Source: an uncultured Prevotella sp.
GTDB lineage: Bacteria; Bacteroidota; Bacteroidia; Bacteroidales; Bacteroidaceae
DNA: 13,232 bases
Direction of reading: 5' to 3'
Assembly: GCA_937892695.1 (NCBI GenBank)
Contig: CALBJK010000235.1
Span: 1-13,232, forward strand
Shown: one piece after another, positions 7,248-13,232 of the stretch
Layout of the letters: every line of letters begins with the position of its first letter
Numbering within the stretch: position 1 is the stretch's first letter
The notes under the pieces: model-generated
The model's input: the letters and a program-made list of their open reading frames with translations, nothing else
Told to the model about the DNA's origin: nothing
Database searches by the model: none
Position numbers and translations under genes: made by a program

Positions 7248-7903
7248 AGACATTTCATTTCTTTAATGGTTGCTGCTGGGTCGGATGATTTGAAGATATA
7301 GCTGCCGCTTACTAGAACATCTGCCCCTGCTTGGACGAGTCTTGGGGCCGTGTCTTTGTTGATTCCACCGTCGACTTCAATAAGTACATCTTTGTCACAT
7401 TCATCAATCATTTGGCGTAGTTGTTTGATTTTCTTCAGGCTATTCTCTATGAATTTTTGTCGTCCGAAACCCGGATTTACGCTCATGATAAGAACCAAAT
7501 CGACATCACAGATAATGTCTTCAAGCATACATACCGGAGTGGCTGGATTGATTGTTATTCCGGCTTTCATACCGGCTGCATGTATTTCCTGAATAGTGCG
7601 ATTAAGATGCGTGCATGCTTCATAATGTACGTTCATAATATATGCTCCAGCTCTGGCAACTTCGCTAATGTAATGTTCTGGATGTACAATCATCATGTGA
7701 ACATCTAATGGCTTCTTGCTTAGAGGAGATATTGCATCCATTACTGGGAAGCCGAATGAAATGTTGGGTACGAACACTCCATCCATAACGTCAACATGTA
7801 TCCAATCGGCTTCGCTTTGGTTCAGCATTTCTATGTCTTTTCCAAGATTAAGGAAATCAGCAGACAGGAGCGATGGTGATATCAGTATTTCTTTTTTATC
7901 CAT
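7244..7903 (-). CDS. rpe: ribulose-phosphate 3-epimerase
   Basis: Interconverts D-ribulose 5-phosphate and D-xylulose 5-phosphate in the cytosolic pentose-phosphate pathway. From the ATG at 7903 the protein is 219 aa, the normal length for a single TIM-barrel Rpe. Visible signatures: SPSLLSADF (9-17), HVDVMDGVFVPN (36-47, with metal ligand H36 and catalytic D38), DVHMM with H69, VNPGFGRQKF (142-151) and EVDGGIN (176-182, catalytic D178). All catalytic residues are present. A longer version from a TTG at 7918 would overlap the upstream small gene and is unlikely; the ATG starts 2 nt after that gene's stop, suggesting coupled translation. It is the last gene of the minus-strand run from lysA and has no terminator of its own, because its stop codon shares bases with that of the convergent sigma factor gene. 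Confidence 0.95.
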   Translation of the reverse strand: MDKKEILISPSLLSADFLNLGKDIEMLNQSEADWIHVDVMDGVFVPNISFGFPVMDAISPLSKKPLDVHMMIVHPEHYISEVARAGAYIMNVHYEACTHLNRTIQEIHAAGMKAGITINPATPVCMLEDIICDVDLVLIMSVNPGFGRQKFIENSLKKIKQLRQMIDECDKDVLIEVDGGINKDTAPRLVQAGADVLVSGSYIFKSSDPAATIKEMKCL

Positions 7904-7905
7904 TT

Positions 7906-8034
7906 CTAATTTAGGCAATAGTATTCATTATGTCCGTCAATTTCTATCACTCGGTAAGTATAGGCAACTTGACGTATGATATTCAATGTCTTTTCTGACG
8001 GTTTTATTTCTTCTGGCGTAATATAATAGTTCAT
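7906..8034 (-). CDS. small 42-aa protein upstream of rpe
   Basis: A short gene of 42 codons, starting MNYYITPEEIKPSEK and ending EYYCLN with a TAG at 7908-7906. Three points support it. It fills most of the gap between fbp and rpe. Its stop is 2 nt from the rpe ATG, the tight spacing of a translationally coupled pair. Its residue use looks protein-like: a PEEIKPSEKTLNIIRQVAYTYR stretch that could form a helix from about residue 7 to 28, then a short polar tail with one cysteine. There is no transmembrane segment or signal peptide. It lies 77 nt downstream of fbp without a clear promoter or terminator between. I recall similar short proteins in Bacteroides relatives but cannot verify this. Function is unknown. 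Confidence 0.68.
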   Translation of the reverse strand: MNYYITPEEIKPSEKTLNIIRQVAYTYRVIEIDGHNEYYCLN

Positions 8035-8111
8035 AGGCGAATGACTTTGTTTCACTTGTTCTATTGTTTAAACGTCGATATTCAGGCTTTATTACATGGA
8101 AGCACATAATT

Positions 8112-10109
8112 TTAATTGTTTCTTATATCTTCTTTTATGAAACCATGCCGATAAGCATAAAGTAGTTCCTGAAGATCCTTTATTTGCTTCAACAATTCAG
8201 AACCTTTATCTGTATCGGCTACTAACATACGGTGTGAGGACATCTCGACAATCTGTGTTGTGCTTTTAATGTCTGTACATTTTCTTATTGCTTCGCTCGT
8301 ACTTGTGAATGGTTCATGTTGTACAAGAACGAATCCTCGGCTATGATATACCAGTGTGTAGCCGGCAATTCCTGTTTCTTTGTGATAAGCCTGTGAGAAC
8401 CCTCCGTCGATAACCATAAGTTTGCCGTTAGCTTTTATCGGATTTTCACCGTTGATGACATGAACAGGAACGTGCCCGTTGATAATATGGCGATTGGGAC
8501 CGTGCACGCCGAATGCATCCATTATGCTGTCAACCACATTTTCGTTGTCCCGTAATTGGAAGTAGTAACCTTTTTCTTCTTTGTGGGTTTCTTTGTCATC
8601 GATGAAATAGCGTTCGAATGTTGCCATTTTTGATTTGTCAAAAAGAGGACTGTCCGGTCCACACCACAAGTATAGAAAATAATCGGTGGCGTATGCAATT
8701 TCTTCTGGTGCAGAGTCTGTTTGGAAAGCTGAACGTATCATCATTCCGATGTTGTGGAGCAATTCACGGCCTTTGTATTTTTGTCCAGAGGCAATTTGAA
8801 CCTCTTTTAGGCTTCCATCGTTATTAAGAGGTATTGAAGCATGAAAAAGAAGATTGTTATTATATATGGAATACATGCAACCATGCTGAAGAATCAATCT
8901 TATATGTTTATGCAGTTTCTCACTTACCTGAAACGAATGGTGAAGCTTTTCAATGAGTTTTTTTTCTTCAGGAGTGAGGCTATTTGGGTGTTTCGGGTCA
9001 ATTGTAGGAAAGTCGTTACTTCTTAACGAATAGGTCTTTCCATCCAACGTTATTGTACCATTTTCATAATTAATGGCATTGAATAGTTCTCGGTCTTGCA
9101 TGTGCCATTCTGGATGTCTATCGTAAATTTCGGCCTCTTCCTTGAATTGTATCACGGCTATGGCCTTGTGCATCAGTGCAATGAGCCGTTGGGTCTTAGT
9201 GTCATTCTTTAATGTCTCGTTTGATCCTATTTTAGGTTTGAATTCTTCGCATGGGTCGTCTTTGTATGTTTCAATTGCGAATGTTGCAAGAGGCAGCAGG
9301 TTTATACCGTATCCGTCTTCGAGAGTTGTAAGATTTGCATACCGTAAAGAGAGGCGTATCACGTTGCAAATGCAAGCCTTGTTGCCTGCGAGAGCGCCCA
9401 TCCATAATATGTCATGGTTGCCCCATTGTATGTCCCAGCTGTGGTATGTGGATAGCGTGTCCATTATTATATGTGCTCCAGGTCCACGGTCGAAAATATC
9501 ACCGAGAATATGCAGCTGGTCTATAGCCAGACGCTGAATGACGTTGGCTATGGCTATAATGAAGTCGTCGGCGCGTCCAGTAGATATGATAGTGTCGATT
9601 ATTACTTTCACATAAGCTGTCTTGTTAGCGTCTTCTGTGTGTTCGTGAAGCAATTCTTGTATTATGTAGCTGAAATCTGAAGGCAGAGCCTTTCTGACTT
9701 TGGAACGAGTATATTTGCTTGAAATGATACGACATATGGCTACTAATTGATGAATTGTGATGTGATACCAATCGTCGATATCGCTTTCGGATGCTTTGAC
9801 AAGTTCTAGTTTTTGGTCCGGATAGTATATGAGTGTGCAAAGTTCACGTTTGTCAGATTCTCTCAAAGTGTTTCCGAACAGTTCGTTCACTTTTCTCTGT
9901 ATGTTACCTGAAGCGTTTTTAAGAACATGTTGGAACGCTTCGTGTTCTCCATGTAAGTCGGCCAGAAAATGTTCTGTCCCTTTTGGCAGGTTCAGAATTG
10001 CTTGTAAGTTGATAATTTCTGTACTTGCTTCAGATATGTTCTTGAATGATTGTGACAGAAGTTTGAGATATTTTATGTCTTGTGATTTGATGCTTATTCT
10101 TGTTTTCAT
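8112..10109 (-). CDS. fbp: class III fructose-1,6-bisphosphatase
   Basis: Hydrolyses fructose 1,6-bisphosphate to fructose 6-phosphate, the committed gluconeogenic step, in the cytosol. The 665-aa protein has the length typical of the class III enzymes of Bacteroidota and Firmicutes, which are unrelated to the E. coli type I enzyme and are calcineurin-like metallophosphatases. The metal-binding motifs are in order: FLADLHGE (48-55, D51 and H53), GDIFDRGPGA (203-212), and QWGNHDILWMGA (228-239, N231 H232). Later ligand and substrate segments are INGHVPVHVI and MVIDGGFSQAYHKETG in the last quarter. An insertion between the first and second motifs (about 60-195) is usual in this class. The ATG at 10109 lies 16 nt after the stop of the upstream unknown gene, so the two are probably co-transcribed. 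No truncation or missing catalytic residue is seen. Confidence 0.95.
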   Translation of the reverse strand: MKTRISIKSQDIKYLKLLSQSFKNISEASTEIINLQAILNLPKGTEHFLADLHGEHEAFQHVLKNASGNIQRKVNELFGNTLRESDKRELCTLIYYPDQKLELVKASESDIDDWYHITIHQLVAICRIISSKYTRSKVRKALPSDFSYIIQELLHEHTEDANKTAYVKVIIDTIISTGRADDFIIAIANVIQRLAIDQLHILGDIFDRGPGAHIIMDTLSTYHSWDIQWGNHDILWMGALAGNKACICNVIRLSLRYANLTTLEDGYGINLLPLATFAIETYKDDPCEEFKPKIGSNETLKNDTKTQRLIALMHKAIAVIQFKEEAEIYDRHPEWHMQDRELFNAINYENGTITLDGKTYSLRSNDFPTIDPKHPNSLTPEEKKLIEKLHHSFQVSEKLHKHIRLILQHGCMYSIYNNNLLFHASIPLNNDGSLKEVQIASGQKYKGRELLHNIGMMIRSAFQTDSAPEEIAYATDYFLYLWCGPDSPLFDKSKMATFERYFIDDKETHKEEKGYYFQLRDNENVVDSIMDAFGVHGPNRHIINGHVPVHVINGENPIKANGKLMVIDGGFSQAYHKETGIAGYTLVYHSRGFVLVQHEPFTSTSEAIRKCTDIKSTTQIVEMSSHRMLVADTDKGSELLKQIKDLQELLYAYRHGFIKEDIRNN

Positions 10110-10125
10110 AATTTACTTTTGCTGT

Positions 10126-10929
10126 TTAGTTTGTGATGCTTTTTGATATGAATTGTGCAGTTCTGTCATATTTAATGTATGTCGGTACAAAACCTTCAGA
10201 TAAGGATGATATAGAGCAAAGAACGTAGAATAGCGATGCTGCGAATTTGTCTATTTTCAGTTCTTTCATAGTTTCTGCCATTATGTCTTCATCGTATTGT
10301 GTTTGCAGCAATTTTTCTGTGAGATTATCTATTGTTTCTTTGGGTATGTTTCTACGGTGTGTCAAGTATTTTATATAAAGTATTTCCGAGCACAATTCGT
10401 CTATTTCTTTAATTTTTGTATTCGTTTGCGCGACTTTTGCTTCTATATCGTTTCTAATACGCCTATCGTGTACGCCTATAGTATCTTTGTAAAGTTCGTA
10501 CATCTTATTTCCCATTTCTGAATTTGTTAGTGATGCAGTGATGGCTGGATTTTGAATGATACAGGTTTCGGCTTCTTTACAAACATGCTTAACGAGTTTT
10601 TCTTCCATCGGACCGCTTGTGTGTATTACAGACGAATATCTGATTATCTGCCTTGGACTTATATTTAAATGAAACGAGCCGTTCTCTTTATCAGCCAAAG
10701 ATTGAATTCCATCTATTGCTGTGAAGACAATCGGAATTTTATAGTTGTAATAATGACGTATGATTCTGGCATATTGATTGTTCCATCTTCCAAATACATG
10801 TATTATATCAGGAGCATGGTCAGTGGCTTGACATCCATGACTAGCTAAGTAATCCCGCAGAATCAATGCCATGCTGGCATTGACATCACGAATGCAATTA
10901 TGCTTATTTATGATGAATTGTACTCTCAT
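10126..10929 (-). CDS. unrecognised protein with GT-B-like N-terminus, coupled to GT2 gene
   Basis: A 267-aa soluble protein that I cannot assign with confidence. The first half resembles the N-terminal Rossmann domain of a GT4-type glycosyltransferase: a beta strand MRVQFIIN, helix DVNASMALILRDYLASHG, PDIIHVFGRW (residues 40-49), a strand IPIVFTAIDG, and SVIHTSGPMEEKLVKH (about 100-115), where GT4 proteins often have a similar strand-helix. The C-terminal nucleotide-sugar domain, with its basic and E-x7-E motifs, is missing. Instead residues about 150-267 are charged and mostly helical (IEAKVAQTNTKIKEIDELCS). Its ATG overlaps the GT2 stop as ATGA, and fbp follows after 16 nt. It may be an inactive GT-like partner of the membrane GT2 enzyme or a degenerate glycosyltransferase; both are inference. 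There is no signal peptide or membrane segment. Confidence 0.75.
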   Translation of the reverse strand: MRVQFIINKHNCIRDVNASMALILRDYLASHGCQATDHAPDIIHVFGRWNNQYARIIRHYYNYKIPIVFTAIDGIQSLADKENGSFHLNISPRQIIRYSSVIHTSGPMEEKLVKHVCKEAETCIIQNPAITASLTNSEMGNKMYELYKDTIGVHDRRIRNDIEAKVAQTNTKIKEIDELCSEILYIKYLTHRRNIPKETIDNLTEKLLQTQYDEDIMAETMKELKIDKFAASLFYVLCSISSLSEGFVPTYIKYDRTAQFISKSITN

Positions 10930-12071
10930 ATTTTGTGCGTGGAGAAGTCGCGCTTGTCAGACTGGATGTAGCGTATAACTCTCGGTATCTGACGCCATAT
11001 TATTGAAATCTCGTAAGGTATGACAAGCCATGAAGATATAGTTTCTCCGAACTTTTTGAATGTCTTTTTAGCAATGAGGATTCGTTCCACAATCATTGTA
11101 ATAAAAGCCACGGCTGCCACAGTCATTACGATGAAGTTGTATGTGAGTGCACCATAAATTATCGTTGCCAATGGTACAACCAACCCTAAGTACATCAGAG
11201 TCATGTCCGTGTCGAATATCAAACGTAGTGGCAAGGAATTGTCAAGGTGTTTTCTCGTATACACATAGAAGATATTGTTATTGTTCCATTCTTCTTTTGA
11301 TGGCGTTTCTTCACGAATGAATGCATCTTCAGAAATTTCAACGGCTGTATGCCCGTTCTTGGAGTATTTGTTGACTAGAAAATCATAAATACCGTGGAGA
11401 TGTTGAAGGTTGCCTTTATATCCATCATTTTTTATAAACTCACTTCTTCTGAAGGCAATATTTGCTCCGTTATATCTGTAGGCTTTTCCTTTTTGAGCTT
11501 TTCTCATAAGATATAAGGCAGTGCGAAGACGTTCAAATCTGTAATAGGCTGGAGCATCAGCTTTATAGTTGCTGTAACCTAGTACCAGATTGTTATGCGA
11601 ATTGAAATTGTATGCCATGGTTTTCAACCACTGATCTGACACCGGCTGACAGTCTGGCGATACCAATATAATCCATTCGTTGTGGGTCGCTTTTACTCCA
11701 AGAGTCACTGCAAGTTTTCCTCTGCTCATAAATAGAGATTCGGGAGGAATGAATGTTGAATAAAGTCTGGGATTATTAGAATAATGATTTAGTATGGGTT
11801 CAGCTACGGCATCCTTTTGTTCGGTAACGACAATGACCTCGTATTCAGAACTATAATCCTGCGTAAGGAGCGCAGGAAGATTGTCTTCCAATCCTCGTGC
11901 ATCGTCGCATGCCAAAACCAATATTGAAATTGGTGGCAATTGTTCTTCTTTTCTTTTGACAGTATCTTTGTCGGTTGCTACTTTCCTGAAAAATGGATTG
12001 GAAAAAGGAGTTGCAATTGCGAGAAGAAAAACAATAGAAAAAATTATTAATGTCGTAGTATCCAATATCAT
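10926..12071 (-). CDS. membrane-anchored family 2 glycosyltransferase
   Basis: A 381-aa GT2-type (GT-A fold) glycosyltransferase. An N-terminal transmembrane helix (about residues 4-23) is followed by the catalytic domain. PPISILVLACDDARGLEDNLPAL (46-68) forms the nucleotide-binding start, YEVIVVTE (77-84) follows, then RGKLAVTLGVKATHNEWIILVSPDC (117-141), in which D140 sits at the DxD position. NGANIAFRRSEF (201-212) matches the acceptor-loop motif, and Y229-D230 may correspond to the catalytic-base region. Two or so C-terminal helices (290-333) and a basic amphipathic tail suggest a membrane enzyme facing the cytoplasm that uses lipid-linked or membrane acceptors. The ATG at 12071 overlaps the lysA stop as ATGA. 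A longer start at 12110 would extend well into lysA and put 13 basic residues before the helix, so it is less likely. Donor and product are unknown; transfer into an envelope glycan is plausible. Confidence 0.87.
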   Translation of the reverse strand: MILDTTTLIIFSIVFLLAIATPFSNPFFRKVATDKDTVKRKEEQLPPISILVLACDDARGLEDNLPALLTQDYSSEYEVIVVTEQKDAVAEPILNHYSNNPRLYSTFIPPESLFMSRGKLAVTLGVKATHNEWIILVSPDCQPVSDQWLKTMAYNFNSHNNLVLGYSNYKADAPAYYRFERLRTALYLMRKAQKGKAYRYNGANIAFRRSEFIKNDGYKGNLQHLHGIYDFLVNKYSKNGHTAVEISEDAFIREETPSKEEWNNNNIFYVYTRKHLDNSLPLRLIFDTDMTLMYLGLVVPLATIIYGALTYNFIVMTVAAVAFITMIVERILIAKKTFKKFGETISSWLVIPYEISIIWRQIPRVIRYIQSDKRDFSTHKI

Positions 12072-13216
12072 AAGTCTTCTGTTATGTATCCTTTTGGCAA
12101 TTGGCGGCAATTATATTGGCTTGCCATTATTTCACCGTATGCACCTGCTGAACGTATGGCCAAAATGTCACCTCGGCGACATCTGTTTAACATGGTTCCC
12201 TTGGCAAACACGTCGCTAGATTCGCATATTGGTCCTACGACATCATATTTTTCATACGGTTCTGTGCTTGTAATATTCTCTATCTTATGATGTGCATGAT
12301 ACAAAGCCGGACGAATCAGGTCTGACATTCCTGCATCTACAATAGCAAATTGCTTGCTTGTACCTTGTTTTACATAAAGCAGCCGTGTTATCAACGAACC
12401 ACACTGTCCTACAACGGATCGACCAAGTTCGAAATGCAGCTTTTGGCCTTTTCTGAGCTGGAGGTTTTCAGCGTATGTTTTGAAATAAGACTTAAAGTCG
12501 GGTATCGGACTAGCTTCCGGATTATCATAATCGATGCCAAGACCTCCCCCCACATTAATGTTTTCAAATGTCGTACCATTTTTTTCAAGTTTGTCTAGCA
12601 ACTCATTGATACGCTTACATAATGCCTTGAAGTCATCCATTAGAAGTATCTGCGAGCCAATGTGGAAATGTAGACCGATAAGTTTGACATTCGACATTTT
12701 TTTTGCACGTTCTATTACAGCGTCTATGTCTTGCAGTGCAATTCCAAATTTGTTCTCTGCAAGTCCTGTTGTGATATTTGCGTGTGTATGTGCTTCCACA
12801 TTAGGATTCACGCGGAAAGCTATCCTTGCTGTTTTGTTCTTTTCTGATGCCAATCCGTTGATTACTTCGAGTTCAGCTTCGCTTTCTACGTTGAAACAGA
12901 ATATGTCAGAATCCAATCCTAGTTTTATTTCCCAATCGCTTTTCCCGACACCGGCATATACGATATTTTCAGAATTGAAGCCAGCTTTAATGGATGCCTC
13001 TATTTCTCCTCCGCTGACACAGTCAGCACCAAGTCCGGAATCACTTATTATTTTCAGTATTTTCGGATTAGCATTGGCCTTTACGGCATAATGTACTTTA
13101 AAGTTCGTATATTTGGCGACATCTTCCTTTATTATTTCAATAGTTTTGCGAAGAAGACAACTATCGTAATAATAAAAGGGGGTTCTTATCGTTTCGAATT
13201 TTTCTACAGGTAGCAT
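12068..13216 (-). CDS. lysA: diaminopimelate decarboxylase
   Basis: PLP-dependent decarboxylation of meso-diaminopimelate to L-lysine, the last step of lysine synthesis, in the cytosol. The 382-aa protein has the complete alanine-racemase-fold plus C-terminal beta-domain layout. YAVKAN (43-48) carries the Schiff-base lysine K46. HFHIGSQ (183-189) and GGGLGIDY (223-230) bind the PLP phosphate. ELGRSVVG (263-270) and CESSD (331-335, with the cysteine from the second subunit) form the active site, and SAGAYGEIMASQYN (356-369) closes the C-terminal domain. Start ATG at 13216; only 16 nt of sequence remain upstream, and these include a TAA that could end a preceding gene (aspartokinase is a common neighbour in Bacteroidota, but this cannot be seen). 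The stop TGA overlaps the GT2 start. No frameshift or missing key residue is seen. Confidence 0.96.
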   Translation of the reverse strand: MLPVEKFETIRTPFYYYDSCLLRKTIEIIKEDVAKYTNFKVHYAVKANANPKILKIISDSGLGADCVSGGEIEASIKAGFNSENIVYAGVGKSDWEIKLGLDSDIFCFNVESEAELEVINGLASEKNKTARIAFRVNPNVEAHTHANITTGLAENKFGIALQDIDAVIERAKKMSNVKLIGLHFHIGSQILLMDDFKALCKRINELLDKLEKNGTTFENINVGGGLGIDYDNPEASPIPDFKSYFKTYAENLQLRKGQKLHFELGRSVVGQCGSLITRLLYVKQGTSKQFAIVDAGMSDLIRPALYHAHHKIENITSTEPYEKYDVVGPICESSDVFAKGTMLNRCRRGDILAIRSAGAYGEIMASQYNCRQLPKGYITEDL

Positions 13217-13232
13217 TTCACGTTATTTAGTG

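Noticed and set aside
7904..7918. TTG-initiated extension of rpe
   Set aside because: It adds five residues before the family N-terminus and overlaps the upstream 42-aa gene; the ATG at 7903 fits the usual Rpe length.
12072..12110. Longer GT2 start inside lysA
   Set aside because: The ATG at 12071 forms an ATGA overlap with the lysA stop and begins directly before the N-terminal membrane helix; the same ATGA junction recurs at the next gene.

Overview
The window looks like chromosomal DNA of a Bacteroidales bacterium, most likely Prevotella-like. The reasons are the Bacteroidota-type promoter -7 box (TAnnTTTG) in front of several genes, A-rich leaders without Shine-Dalgarno sites, and the gene set: a DUF2723 membrane protein, a class III fructose-1,6-bisphosphatase, DUF4112 and a Bacteroidales-type ECF sigma factor. 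The genus is inference. I see no mobile element, CRISPR array, tRNA or rRNA.

Left part (1-6260), all on the minus strand. In transcription order: an AzgA-type NCS2 purine permease (6260-4962); a very large DUF2723/GT-C-like membrane protein (4809-1501) that appears broken by two frameshifts; a short CE4 polysaccharide deacetylase (1486-875) followed by a clear intrinsic terminator (about 807-762); then a DUF4112 membrane protein (526-50). The DUF2723 gene and the deacetylase look like one transcription unit. The interval 527-874 also holds a short GC-richer open stretch that may be a gene remnant.

Middle (6261-7247). A 384-bp divergent intergenic region carries minus-strand promoter candidates for the permease and one plus-strand promoter for an orphan ECF sigma factor (6645-7247). 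The sigma gene has a leader of about 150 nt with a small palindrome and a possible 13-codon leader ORF. No anti-sigma gene is next to it.

Right part (7244-13216), one compact minus-strand run: lysA, a membrane GT2 glycosyltransferase, an unrecognised protein with a GT-B-like N-terminus, fbp, a 42-aa small protein and rpe. The first three genes overlap by ATGA junctions, fbp follows after 16 nt, and the small gene ends 2 nt before the rpe ATG. The run joins lysine/diaminopimelate synthesis (lysA), gluconeogenesis (fbp) and the pentose-phosphate pathway (rpe) to two probable glycoconjugate genes of unknown substrate. rpe and the sigma gene converge and share the bases TTAA of their stop codons.

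I see no clearly new multi-gene system. The most interesting items are the doubly frameshifted DUF2723 gene, the unannotated 42-aa gene in front of rpe, and the unknown protein coupled to the GT2 enzyme.
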